Assembly (NCBI GenBank): GCA_018646865.1
Contig: JABGTW010000082.1
Span: forward strand, 1 to 36,348
Direction of reading: 5' to 3'
Origin: Cryomorphaceae bacterium
Lineage (GTDB): Bacteria; Bacteroidota; Bacteroidia; Flavobacteriales; Flavobacteriaceae
Length of the DNA: 36,348 nucleotides
Under the pieces are notes generated by a model. It did not search any database, had not been told where the DNA came from, and was given only the letters and a program-made list of their open reading frames with translations. Shown here piece by piece: positions 5,965 to 14,770 of the stretch. How positions within the stretch are numbered: the stretch's first letter is position 1; every line of letters starts with the position of its first letter. The translations under genes were made by a program, and so were the position numbers.

Positions 5965-6953
5965 AAAAAATATTAAATCGACTTACTCAATATGAAACAT
6001 TGACAGAAAAAGAATCAAGGAATATTATTATTGAAATTTCTGAGGGAAAACTTAATACTAGCGAAATTTCATCATTCTTAACAATATTCATGATAAGGAA
6101 TATAACTATTGAAGAATTAAATGGTTTTAGAAAGGCTCTTATTGAATTATCTCTTAAAATTGATCTTAATGAATTTGATCCAATTGATTTATGTGGGACT
6201 GGTGGTGATGAGAAGGATACTTTTAATATTTCAACTCTAGCTTCATTTGTAACAGCTGGTTCTGGAGTTAAAGTTGCAAAACATGGAAATTATGGTGTTT
6301 CTTCTAGTTGTGGCTCAAGTAACGTACTTGAACATTTAGGTTTAAAATTTAATAATGATTCTGATAAAATTAAAAGAGCTGTAGATAAAGCGAATATTTG
6401 CTTCTTACATGCTCCACTTTTTCATCCCGCTATGAAGAATGTTGCTCCAGTAAGAAAAGAACTAGGTTTAAAAACTTTCTTTAACATGTTAGGGCCAATG
6501 GTTAACCCATCAATGCCTAAGAAACAAATAGTAGGTGTTTACAGTTTAGAACTAGCTAGAATTTATAACTATCTATACCAGACTACTGACATTAATTACA
6601 ATATTATCCATTCAATAGATGGTTATGATGAAATATCATTAACTAAGGGTACTAAGATTTACTCAAGAGAAAGTGAATTTATTTTAGAATCTAAAGATTT
6701 TAATCTTCAAGATATTGACTCTAATAAAATATCTGGAGGAAAAAATATAGAATCATCATCTAAAATATTTATGGATGTATTAAACGCAAATGCATCCCTT
6801 GAACAAGAAAATGTTGTATGCGCTAATGCTGCTTTAGCGATTGCAATATCTAAGAATATGTCAATTATTGAAGCCTTTATGATTGCTAAAGAATCCATAA
6901 AAACTAAAAATGCACTTAAGTGTTTTAATAATCTTATAAATGTTATGCAATGA
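5961..6953 (+). CDS. trpD: Anthranilate phosphoribosyltransferase
   Basis: 330 aa from the ATG at 5961. It transfers phosphoribosyl from PRPP to anthranilate. Signature parts are LCGTGGDEKDTFNIST (PRPP-binding glycine loop) and KHGNYGVSSSCGSSNVLEHLG (about residues 101-121), then RKELGLKTFFNMLGPMVNP. A TTG at 5946 is in frame upstream, but the ATG at 5961 gives the ATGA overlap with trpG seen at other junctions of this operon and a normal N-terminus, so it is preferred. The stop overlaps the trpC ATG by 4 bases. Confidence 0.95.
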   Translation: MKKILNRLTQYETLTEKESRNIIIEISEGKLNTSEISSFLTIFMIRNITIEELNGFRKALIELSLKIDLNEFDPIDLCGTGGDEKDTFNISTLASFVTAGSGVKVAKHGNYGVSSSCGSSNVLEHLGLKFNNDSDKIKRAVDKANICFLHAPLFHPAMKNVAPVRKELGLKTFFNMLGPMVNPSMPKKQIVGVYSLELARIYNYLYQTTDINYNIIHSIDGYDEISLTKGTKIYSRESEFILESKDFNLQDIDSNKISGGKNIESSSKIFMDVLNANASLEQENVVCANAALAIAISKNMSIIEAFMIAKESIKTKNALKCFNNLINVMQ

Positions 6954-7741
6954 AGATACTAGATAAGATTATACATGATAAAAAAATAGAAATTAAAACT
7001 TTATCTGATATTGTTCCTGTTTCAGATCTAGAAAAACAAAAAGATTTTACTAAAAAATGTAAATCTTTGAAAGAGTCTATTAAAAAAAGTAAGTCAGGAA
7101 TTATATGTGAGTTTAAAAGAAAATCTCCTTCAAATGGAAATATAAATTATACATCTAATATTTCTGATGTGATAAAAGGATATGAAAAAGCTGGTGCAGT
7201 TGGAGTTTCTATTTTAACTAATAAAAAATATTTTGATGGAAGTATATCAGATATTAATGATGTTAAAACTAGTATTGAGATTCCTATACTAAGAAAAGAA
7301 TTTGTAATAAGTGAATATCAGATTATAGAAGCAAAGTCTATTGGATCAGATTCAATTCTATTAATTGCATCTATTCTTAGTAAGGAACAAATAAAAAATT
7401 ATAGTTCATTAGCTAAAAGTCTAGGTCTTGAAGTTTTACTTGAAATACATTCTATTGATGAATTAAATGAGGTTTCAAAATATGATATAGATATAATTGG
7501 TGTAAATAATAGGAATCTCGATACTCTAGAAATAGATATCAAAAATAGTATAGAAATATTTAAAAAGATACCTGGTGAATTTATCAAAATTTCTGAAAGT
7601 GGGATTAGTAAAGTAGAATCTATAGTTAAGTTAAATAAGGTTGGATATGATGGTTTTTTAATTGGTGAAAACTTTATGAAATCATCAAAACCTGAAGAGT
7701 CTGCATATAATTTTATAAAACAAGTAGAAAATGAAATTTAA
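6950..7741 (+). CDS. trpC: Indole-3-glycerol-phosphate synthase
   Basis: 263 aa TIM-barrel enzyme that closes the indole ring from CdRP. Conserved blocks: CEFKRKSPSNG (catalytic Glu and Lys, about 49-59), LRKEFVISEYQI (Lys, about 110-120), GVNNRNLDT (about 184-192), and ISESGI near the end. It is a single-domain enzyme, not fused to trpF as in E. coli. It shares ATGA with trpD. Its last 11 bases overlap trpF, the longest overlap in the operon. Confidence 0.95.
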   Translation: MKILDKIIHDKKIEIKTLSDIVPVSDLEKQKDFTKKCKSLKESIKKSKSGIICEFKRKSPSNGNINYTSNISDVIKGYEKAGAVGVSILTNKKYFDGSISDINDVKTSIEIPILRKEFVISEYQIIEAKSIGSDSILLIASILSKEQIKNYSSLAKSLGLEVLLEIHSIDELNEVSKYDIDIIGVNNRNLDTLEIDIKNSIEIFKKIPGEFIKISESGISKVESIVKLNKVGYDGFLIGENFMKSSKPEESAYNFIKQVENEI

Positions 7742-8348
7742 AGTATGTGGATTATTTGACAAAGAAAACATATTAAATGTAATGGATTTACATCCTGACT
7801 ATATTGGACATATATTTTGGGAGAAATCTGTTAGATATATTAAAGGAGATACTCCTCAAATTAATAACTGTAAGAAAACGGGAGTTTTTTACAATTCTAA
7901 TTATGATTTTATTTGTGACAAAATAGAACATCACAAACTTAAATGTATTCAGCTTCATGGAGATGAGTCACCAGAACTATGTCAGAAACTTCTTAATTTG
8001 AAAATTGAAGTAATCAAGTCTTTTAGAATTGATCAAAATTTTGATTTTGAGATTTTAAATGATTATGTGAATAAATGTGACTTGTTTTTATTTGACTCAA
8101 AATCACAGCTACCTGGAGGTACAGGAAAAACATTTGATTGGAAACTTCTAAAAAAATACAAACTTGACAAGGAGTTTTTTATTAGTGGTGGAATTGGTTT
8201 AGATTCAATAAGTGCATTAAATAGATTAGTTGATATGAAGTTACCATTATATGGTATAGATGTAAATAGTAAATTTGAAGATGAATTTAATTTAAAAGTT
8301 ATTGAAGATTTAATAAAATTTAAAGAAATTATTGACAATGAAATATAG
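7731..8348 (+). CDS. trpF: Phosphoribosylanthranilate isomerase
   Basis: 205 aa small TIM barrel that performs the Amadori rearrangement of PRA to CdRP. Active-site features: Cys7 in FKVCGLF (general base), LHGDE (about 82-86), the acid Asp in LFDSKSQLPGGTGKTFDW (about 121-138), and the phosphate-binding FISGGIG. The motif following the Cys is GLFDKEN where many relatives have GMR, a mild divergence. The start ATG at 7731 lies inside the end of trpC. The end overlaps trpB by 11 bases. Confidence 0.93.
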   Translation: MKFKVCGLFDKENILNVMDLHPDYIGHIFWEKSVRYIKGDTPQINNCKKTGVFYNSNYDFICDKIEHHKLKCIQLHGDESPELCQKLLNLKIEVIKSFRIDQNFDFEILNDYVNKCDLFLFDSKSQLPGGTGKTFDWKLLKKYKLDKEFFISGGIGLDSISALNRLVDMKLPLYGIDVNSKFEDEFNLKVIEDLIKFKEIIDNEI

Positions 8349-9519
8349 TGTTGACAAAGAAGGTTTTTATGGAAATTTTGGAGGAGCTTTTGTGCCTGAA
8401 ATGCTTTTTCCAAATCTAGAAGAATTAGAAAAAAATTATAATAACATAATTAACGATAAGGACTTTAAAACTGAATATAACAACTTGCTGAAAGATTATG
8501 TTGGTAGACCTACTCCACTTTATTTTGCCGAAAGAATGTCTGAAAAATATAAATGTAAAATATATTTAAAAAGAGAAGATTTATGCCATACAGGAGCGCA
8601 TAAAATCAATAATACAATTGGTCAGATATTGTTAGCTAAAAGATTAGGAAAAACAAGGATTATTGCTGAAACAGGTGCTGGTCAACACGGTGTAGCTACT
8701 GCTACTGTATGTGCACTTGCTGGAATTGAATGTGTTATATATATGGGTGCAGTAGATATTAAAAGACAGGCGCCTAATGTTGCTAGAATGAAAATGTTAG
8801 GAGCAAGTATTATTTCTGCTGAATCAGGAAGCAAAACACTAAAAGATGCAACTAATGAGGCTATTAGAGATTGGATAAATAATCCTTTGACAACTCATTA
8901 TATTATTGGTTCAGTTGTAGGACCGCATCCTTATCCAGATATGGTAGCAAAATTTCAATCTATTGTTTCTAAAGAAATAAAAACTCAACTTTATGAAAAG
9001 GAAGGAACAGAAAACCCAGACTATTTAATTGCAAATATTGGAGGAGGTAGTAATGCTGCAGGATTATATTATGAATATTTAGAAAATGATAATGTCAAAA
9101 TTATTTCAGTTGAAGCTGCAGGAGAAGGTATTGAATCTGGAAAAAGTGCAGCAACATCTGTTCTAGGTAAAGTTGGAATTATTCATGGCAGTAAGACCTT
9201 ATTGATGCAAACTACTGATGGACAAATTATTGAACCTTACTCTATTTCAGCAGGACTTGATTATCCTGGTGTTGGTCCACTTCATGCACACCTTTTAGAA
9301 TCTAAAAGAGCTCAATTTATTTCTATTACTGATCAAGATGCAATGAAGGCTGGATTAGAAATTTCTAAACTTGAAGGAATAATTCCAGCTATTGAGACAG
9401 CACATGCTTTTGCTGCTTTTAATTATCTAGAGTTTAAAAAAGATGATATAGTTGTTGTGAATTTTTCAGGAAGAGGTGATAAAGATTTAAATACTTACAT
9501 AGAATATTTTGATTTATAA
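8338..9519 (+). CDS. trpB: Tryptophan synthase beta chain
   Basis: 393 aa. Condenses indole with L-serine to give tryptophan, PLP-dependent. The PLP lysine is Lys89 in HTGAHKINN, catalytic Glu111 is in AETGAGQHG, and the phosphate-binding glycine loop is GGGSNAAG (about 235-242). The N-terminus MKYSVDKEGFYGNFGGAFVPEM is the normal TrpB1 start, so the ATG at 8338 is chosen over an in-frame TTG at 8332. The stop overlaps the trpA ATG by one base (TAATG), consistent with tight coupling of the alpha2beta2 subunits. Confidence 0.97.
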   Translation: MKYSVDKEGFYGNFGGAFVPEMLFPNLEELEKNYNNIINDKDFKTEYNNLLKDYVGRPTPLYFAERMSEKYKCKIYLKREDLCHTGAHKINNTIGQILLAKRLGKTRIIAETGAGQHGVATATVCALAGIECVIYMGAVDIKRQAPNVARMKMLGASIISAESGSKTLKDATNEAIRDWINNPLTTHYIIGSVVGPHPYPDMVAKFQSIVSKEIKTQLYEKEGTENPDYLIANIGGGSNAAGLYYEYLENDNVKIISVEAAGEGIESGKSAATSVLGKVGIIHGSKTLLMQTTDGQIIEPYSISAGLDYPGVGPLHAHLLESKRAQFISITDQDAMKAGLEISKLEGIIPAIETAHAFAAFNYLEFKKDDIVVVNFSGRGDKDLNTYIEYFDL

Positions 9520-10283
9520 TGAATAGAATTGATAAAAAATTAAACAAAGAAGGAAAACTTCTATCTATATATTTTACAGCTGGATACCCTGACTTAAATA
9601 ATACTCAGGAGATTATTATAAAGCTTGAAGAATCAGGAGTAGATATGATTGAAATAGGATTACCATTCAGCGATCCTCTTGCTGATGGCCCTACAATTCA
9701 AGATAGCTCTACACAAGCAATTAAAAACGGAATGAATTCAAATGTATTATTTGACCAGTTAAAAGATATAAGATCTAAAGTTTCTATCCCATTAATAGTT
9801 ATGGGCTACTTTAATCCAATTCTACAATATGGAGTTGAAGCTTTTTGCAAAAAATGTAGTGAAGCAGGAATAGATGGTCTTATTATTCCTGATCTACCGA
9901 TTAATTACTTTGAACTAAAATATAAATCTATTTTTAAAGATTATGGCTTATATAATATGTTTTTAATTGCTCCTCAAACTCCAGAAGAGAGAATTAGACA
10001 TATTGATGAAATTTCAAATGGATTTATCTATATGGTTAGTTCATCAAGTGTGACTGGCTCCAAGAACACATTTGACTCTGATCAATTAGCTTATTTTAAA
10101 AAGATTAAAGAAATGAATCTTTCTAGTAAAAGAATAATAGGTTTTGGAGTAGGAAATAAAGAAACATATAATACAGCAGTTCAGTATTCAAAAGGAGCTA
10201 TAATAGGTTCTGCATTTATAAAACACCTTAAATTAAAAGGTGTTAATTCTATAAATGAATTTATAAAATCCATAAGAAAGTAA
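9519..10283 (+). CDS. trpA: Tryptophan synthase alpha chain
   Basis: 254 aa TIM barrel that cleaves indole-3-glycerol phosphate to indole and G3P and channels indole to TrpB. Catalytic Glu45 in MIEIGLPFSDPLADGP and Asp125 in IIPDLP are present, and FGVGN/GSAFIKHL phosphate-binding parts lie at the C-terminus. It is the last gene of the trp operon. The 84 bases that follow separate it from a convergent operon and contain only weak AT hairpins, so no clear terminator is assigned. Confidence 0.96.
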   Translation: MNRIDKKLNKEGKLLSIYFTAGYPDLNNTQEIIIKLEESGVDMIEIGLPFSDPLADGPTIQDSSTQAIKNGMNSNVLFDQLKDIRSKVSIPLIVMGYFNPILQYGVEAFCKKCSEAGIDGLIIPDLPINYFELKYKSIFKDYGLYNMFLIAPQTPEERIRHIDEISNGFIYMVSSSSVTGSKNTFDSDQLAYFKKIKEMNLSSKRIIGFGVGNKETYNTAVQYSKGAIIGSAFIKHLKLKGVNSINEFIKSIRK

Positions 10284-10367
10284 GGAAAAAATTCTTTGGA
10301 ATTTCAACAATTTATATTGCAACTAAGTAAAATTAAACTTAGAGTCAGTATATAATTTAAGTTTAAA

Positions 10368-11432
10368 TTAATTCCACACTCTTAAAAGAAAATTTATAAA
10401 GTTTTGACTCATAATATTTTCAATATTAATTTTTGAATATCCTTTTTTAGATAGCATTGATGGAATTTTTTGAAGATCAGCTATAGTATCAAGATCAAGT
10501 GGTGTTTGTTCCTTACCGAAGGCTCCATCTAAATCAGTACCAATACCTACATGTAATGCATTACCTGATAACTGACAAATATGATCAATATTATCAATCA
10601 TTTTATCTAATGTTACCCCCATACTCTCAGGAGTAGACACACCTCTAACCCAATTAGGAACCATCATCCACGCATCTAATGGAATTCCAATAACAGCATT
10701 CCTAGAGATCAATTCATAAATTTGTTCATCTGAATACTGTCTGTTATGATCAACAAATTTTCTACAATTATTATGGCTTGCCCATACTGGTCCATTATAT
10801 ATATTCATGGTTTCCCAGAAACTTATATCGCATAAATGAGTAGCATCAAGAATTAAATTTAACTCCTCAATTTTTTTTAGCAACTCTTTTCCTTTAATTC
10901 CAATTCCTCCTTCAGAATCTGTTCCATGTGCATAAATTCCTGGTCCATAATGAGCTGGACCTATGGCTCTTAAACCTAAATCATATGATTTCTCTAGATA
11001 ATCAATGTTTACAATTGAATCAGCTCCTTCTAAACTTAAAATATATCCAATAGGCTTATTAGAGATAGTGTCATCTTTCCACAATTCTATATGATTAGTA
11101 AGTTGCATAGAATTTTTGATTTGAGTCATTTCCCCAATATCTTCCATTGACTTATACCATGCAAGCTGACCTTGCGTTTGAGCCCATGCTTGTTGAGGAG
11201 AATTCCAACCTGGTAATTTATCATCATTACTTACTCTTGCAATTTGAGTAGCAACACATATCCCAATATTACCTTTTCTCATTGCGTCAAGAGATACTGT
11301 GTTTTTTTCTCTATCTGGCTTATCAGTCATCCCAATCTCACTTTTTCTGATTTCTTGAACACTTTGAGTTAAATCTCTATTCCACTCTAAAGCATTCATT
11401 GCTAAGTCTAGGTGTGCATCAAAAACAAACAT
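10368..11432 (-). CDS. Membrane dipeptidase family M19
   Basis: 354 aa, amidohydrolase fold. The M19 metal-ligand series is visible: HxD in DAHLDLA (His7, Asp9), the bridging Glu in LSLEGADS (about 128), His in DATHLCD, His in WASHNNCR and Asp in GIGTDLDGAFG. M19 enzymes are Zn peptidases that accept dipeptides with a D-residue at the C-terminus; some act on other amides. There is no signal peptide, so cytoplasmic. It is the last gene of the seven-gene catabolic operon, 24 bases after the PLP enzyme. In that context it probably releases the D-configured amino acid that the neighbouring enzyme degrades (inference). Confidence 0.9.
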   Translation of the reverse strand: MFVFDAHLDLAMNALEWNRDLTQSVQEIRKSEIGMTDKPDREKNTVSLDAMRKGNIGICVATQIARVSNDDKLPGWNSPQQAWAQTQGQLAWYKSMEDIGEMTQIKNSMQLTNHIELWKDDTISNKPIGYILSLEGADSIVNIDYLEKSYDLGLRAIGPAHYGPGIYAHGTDSEGGIGIKGKELLKKIEELNLILDATHLCDISFWETMNIYNGPVWASHNNCRKFVDHNRQYSDEQIYELISRNAVIGIPLDAWMMVPNWVRGVSTPESMGVTLDKMIDNIDHICQLSGNALHVGIGTDLDGAFGKEQTPLDLDTIADLQKIPSMLSKKGYSKINIENIMSQNFINFLLRVWN

Positions 11433-11456
11433 TTCTTTCTTATTTTTTTATAAATA

Positions 11457-12563
11457 CTATTCTATATTATAATCTCTAGCTGCAACTTCCCACTCTCCTG
11501 TTACATCCCCATTTTCAACAGTTAAAACTTTTTTATATTTTGGAACTGTTGGACAAATATGAACTGGTATTGCATAACAGACTGAACCGACCAGATAATC
11601 TTTTGATTCATTGCATTCCAGAACCAAATGCTCTTCACTGTGACTTACCTGTTTAAAGTTTTCAATGTTAAGAAGTTTCAATCTTGGAAAATCCATTTCC
11701 GAAGCAACAGATTTATGTCCCAAATTTAGACATATAAGGTCTTTACTTGGTCTACTTATTATACTTCCAACAAGAACAGCAGAATGAAAAAACTTTAAAT
11801 CTTTAAAAGAGCTACCATATCGTTCATCCCATAATAATGAAGTACCTGGACTTACTTCTATGTTGTTTCTTTTTACATGAATTGGAAAACTTGGGGTTCC
11901 ACCTGCAACAATCTTATTAATTTTTATTCCCAGAAACTCAATATTACTTTTTAAATTAAGAACTGATTCAAATTGTTTATCACAAATTTCTTTTCGTAAG
12001 TTAAGATCAGATTCACGAATGTGACCATCATAAACATGAAGTCCCTTAGCTATTAAATTAGAAGACCCATCGATTTTTTTATAAAGTAATGTAGCTTCAT
12101 TATTAGGTTTAATCCCCGTTCTATTATTGCCATTGTTTATATCTAGCCATAGGGAAACCTTAAGTCCTTTCTTTAAAGCAGCTAAATTAAATTTTATTAC
12201 AGACTCTTCATTATCAACAATAGTTGAAAATAATGATTTTGGATATTTCTGTGTTAATTCAATAAATCTATTAACATTAGATCCTGTTAATTGCATTGCT
12301 AATAGAATATCTTTTGCATTACATTCAGCCAGAAGCTTTGCTTCAGATAGGGTAGCACATTTAAATTTTGTAATATCATGATCTATTTGCATTTTAATTA
12401 TTTCTGCAATTTTATGAGTTTTAATATGTGGTCTGAGTTTCTTAGTGCCTCCAGCAATCTTTATCATTAATTTAATGTTTTCCTCAATCCTAGAAGGAAA
12501 AACAACGAGAGAGGGAGATGGAATATCTTCAACATTATTTATTCTATACCAATCTTTATCCAT
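11457..12563 (-). CDS. D-threonine aldolase / D-serine dehydratase-like PLP enzyme (fold III)
   Basis: 368 aa. N-terminal alanine-racemase-type TIM barrel with the PLP lysine Lys48 in RPHIKTHK, and a C-terminal beta domain with the metal pair His335/Cys337 in PVHICPT. From memory, eukaryotic D-serine dehydratases bind Zn through H-x-C, whereas D-threonine aldolases use H-x-D, so the residues here lean towards dehydratase (ammonia-lyase) chemistry on a D-beta-hydroxy amino acid. It lies 6 bases after the RidA gene, which fits an enzyme releasing an enamine/imine. Substrate unknown; the KDG kinase and KDPG aldolase in the same operon suggest D-glucosaminate. Confidence 0.85.
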   Translation of the reverse strand: MDKDWYRINNVEDIPSPSLVVFPSRIEENIKLMIKIAGGTKKLRPHIKTHKIAEIIKMQIDHDITKFKCATLSEAKLLAECNAKDILLAMQLTGSNVNRFIELTQKYPKSLFSTIVDNEESVIKFNLAALKKGLKVSLWLDINNGNNRTGIKPNNEATLLYKKIDGSSNLIAKGLHVYDGHIRESDLNLRKEICDKQFESVLNLKSNIEFLGIKINKIVAGGTPSFPIHVKRNNIEVSPGTSLLWDERYGSSFKDLKFFHSAVLVGSIISRPSKDLICLNLGHKSVASEMDFPRLKLLNIENFKQVSHSEEHLVLECNESKDYLVGSVCYAIPVHICPTVPKYKKVLTVENGDVTGEWEVAARDYNIE

Positions 12564-12569
12564 GTTGAT

Positions 12570-13034
12570 TTATTTTAATTCAAACATTGCTTCAATTTCA
12601 ACAGGGATTCCGCCAGGAAGCATCATACCAACAGCACTTCTAACTCCAATTCCATTATCATCTCCAAATACGTCAGCCATCAATTCACTAAAACCATTAA
12701 TTACAAATGGATGTTTTTTAAATTCAGGAGAGCAATTAACCATTCCAAATACTTTAATTACTCTTTTAATTTTGTCTAGATCCCCAAAATGTGTCTGGAT
12801 GCTAGATAGCATTGTTAACCCAACTTGACGAGCTGCTAATTTTCCTTCCTCACTAGTTAAATTATCTCCAACACGGCCTTGCATTAATGTACCATCATTT
12901 TTAACTGGACCTTGACCTGATACATATAAAAAATTATCTACAATTAATACAGGTCTATAGACACCTGCAGGCTTTGGAGCTGGAGGAAAGACTAAACCTA
13001 GTTCTTTTACTTTTTCTGAAGGTGATTTTTTCAT
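12570..13034 (-). CDS. RidA family protein (reactive intermediate deaminase)
   Basis: 154 aa YjgF/YER057c/UK114 fold, slightly longer than the 130-aa archetype. Conserved YVSGQGP (about 37-43), Arg132 in GVRSAVG (the carboxylate-binding arginine) and VEIEAMFEL at the C-terminus (Glu146) are kept. RidA proteins hydrolyse 2-aminoacrylate-type enamines and imines made by PLP dehydratases. This longer subtype is often found in catabolic clusters rather than as the housekeeping copy. It sits directly between the GntP transporter (1 base apart) and the PLP enzyme (6 bases apart), strongly suggesting a shared pathway. Confidence 0.9.
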   Translation of the reverse strand: MKKSPSEKVKELGLVFPPAPKPAGVYRPVLIVDNFLYVSGQGPVKNDGTLMQGRVGDNLTSEEGKLAARQVGLTMLSSIQTHFGDLDKIKRVIKVFGMVNCSPEFKKHPFVINGFSELMADVFGDDNGIGVRSAVGMMLPGGIPVEIEAMFELK

Positions 13035-13035
13035 A

Positions 13036-14364
13036 TTATATAAATATATTCAATATTAAAACTCCTATTAACCCAGTAATTCCAACAATAGTTTCCATTA
13101 CTGTCCAAGTTGAAAGAGTTTCTTTAACTGTGAGATTGAAATACTCTTTAAACATCCAGAATCCTGCGTCATTTACGTGAGATAACATTAAGCTTCCAGA
13201 ACCTATAGCTAGTACCATTAATTCAGGACTTACCTCTGAGCTTGAAACAAGAGGAAGTACAATTCCTGCTGCAGTTAAACCAGCTACTGTTGCAGATCCT
13301 ACACATACCCTTATAACTGTAGCTATAAGCCAGGCTAAAATTAATGGTGATATCTGTGATCCATCTAATGAGGCTCCTATATAATCGCTTACCCCACTAT
13401 CAATTAAAATTTGTTTTAAAGCACCTGCTCCAGAAATTATTAATAAAACCATTGTTATACTTGATACAGAACTTGAAACAGAGTTCATTAATTCTTCCAT
13501 TTTTTTTCCACGAGATAAACCAAGTGTATAGATGGCAACTAAAACAGAAAGCAACATGGCAATTACAGGGTTACCAATAAAAAGAATAATTTCCTTTAAA
13601 AAAGAGTTGAAGTAATATTCATCTGTAAAAATAATATTGAAAATTGAAGAAAATATAATTAGTATGACAGGAAGTAAAGCAGTAAATACACTTACTCCCA
13701 TTCCTGGCATTTGCTCATCTTTTAAAATAATAGGATTATAAAATTCTTTTAAAGGAGTAGCATTAATGTTTTTAATTGTTCTGGTAAATAATGGTCCCGC
13801 TATTATTATAGCTGGAATAGCTATAATAATTCCATATAATAATGTTTTGCCAATATCTGCATTAAACATACTTGAGATTGCTGTAGGAGCGGGATGAGGA
13901 GGAAGAAAACCATGAGTTACAGACAAAGAGGCAAGCATGGGTAAACCAACATAAATTAATGGTAATCCTGAAGAGGCTGCCACTGTAAAAACTAAAGGAA
14001 TTAAAATAACAAAACCTACAGAATAAAACATTGGGACACCTACTATAAAACCTGCAACAACAACTGCCCATTGAATATTTTTAACTCCAAAACCTGATAT
14101 TAATTTAGATGTAATCCTTTGAGCAGCTCCGCTATCAGCAACAAGTTTCCCTAACATGGCTCCAAAACCTAGAATCAAAACTAAAAACCCTAGTGTGTCT
14201 CCAATTCCCTTTTGAATCGATTCGACAATACTTTGTAATTGCATTCCTTGAAATAGGCCGACAAAAATACAAACTGTTATAAATGAAATAAATGCATCAA
14301 GCTTAAATCTAGCTATTAAAATAAATAACAATAATATTCCAAATATGACAATAAGTAAAGGCAT
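13036..14364 (-). CDS. GntP-family gluconate/sugar-acid:H+ symporter
   Basis: 442 aa, about 12 transmembrane segments, the length of GntP permeases. It shows family features such as LVLILGFGAMLGKLVADSG (about 60-78), GFLPPHPAPTAIS (about 152-164), RVCVGSATVAGLTAAG, and SHVNDAGFWMFKEY near the C-terminus. Members carry gluconate, 2-keto-3-deoxygluconate, D-serine (DsdX) or glycerate. Both gluconate and D-serine branches fit the genes around it, so the substrate stays open: a sugar acid or a D-hydroxy amino acid. It is in the middle of the operon. Confidence 0.92.
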   Translation of the reverse strand: MPLLIVIFGILLLFILIARFKLDAFISFITVCIFVGLFQGMQLQSIVESIQKGIGDTLGFLVLILGFGAMLGKLVADSGAAQRITSKLISGFGVKNIQWAVVVAGFIVGVPMFYSVGFVILIPLVFTVAASSGLPLIYVGLPMLASLSVTHGFLPPHPAPTAISSMFNADIGKTLLYGIIIAIPAIIIAGPLFTRTIKNINATPLKEFYNPIILKDEQMPGMGVSVFTALLPVILIIFSSIFNIIFTDEYYFNSFLKEIILFIGNPVIAMLLSVLVAIYTLGLSRGKKMEELMNSVSSSVSSITMVLLIISGAGALKQILIDSGVSDYIGASLDGSQISPLILAWLIATVIRVCVGSATVAGLTAAGIVLPLVSSSEVSPELMVLAIGSGSLMLSHVNDAGFWMFKEYFNLTVKETLSTWTVMETIVGITGLIGVLILNIFI

Positions 14365-14389
14365 GATTTATTAGTTTATTATTTTCTAA

Positions 14390-14770
14390 TTAAGTCGGGT
14401 TAGTTTTAAATACATAGGCGAAAAGTAGTGCAAAAATTACATAGAATACAGTTAAGAAAATAATAATCTCTGTATGTGTTTGAATATTAGAAATTACTTT
14501 AACCAATGTAATTGCTCCAACTACAAAATGCATTAGGTTTCCAAGGGCAATTGGTCTATTATAAATTCCTCCAATTAGCGTTCCTTTCGCCGTCCAATTC
14601 AAAATTCCAAATCCCAAGTATAATGCACCTAATATTTGTAAAAAAAGTATTGTAATAATAGTCGGTTCAACACTAAGATATTCTGCTATTTCGTTAGGTA
14701 AAAAAGAAAGAAGGATTCCAATAATTCCAAAGAATACGGCACTTGAAGTCATTAAAAGTTTTGTTTTCAT
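14390..14770 (-). CDS. Hypothetical 4-TM membrane protein
   Basis: 126 aa with four hydrophobic segments (about residues 5-25, 37-58, 74-93, 99-121) and few charged residues. I do not recognise a named domain. Its ATG overlaps the end of the KDPG aldolase gene by 4 bases (ATGA) and GntP follows 25 bases later, so it is translationally coupled within the operon. The hydrophobic pattern and size recall small DoxX/DUF4345-like membrane proteins, but that is only a resemblance. A role as transporter accessory is possible but unproven. Confidence 0.75.
   Translation of the reverse strand: MKTKLLMTSSAVFFGIIGILLSFLPNEIAEYLSVEPTIITILFLQILGALYLGFGILNWTAKGTLIGGIYNRPIALGNLMHFVVGAITLVKVISNIQTHTEIIIFLTVFYVIFALLFAYVFKTNPT

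Noticed and set aside
10323-10369. Hairpins CTAAGT/ACTTAG (10323-10342) and AATTTAA/TTAAATT (10354-10369) between trpA and the convergent dipeptidase gene, as terminators
   Set aside because: Stems are short and nearly all A-T, with no following T-run on either strand. The second overlaps the dipeptidase stop. Such repeats are expected by chance in this composition.
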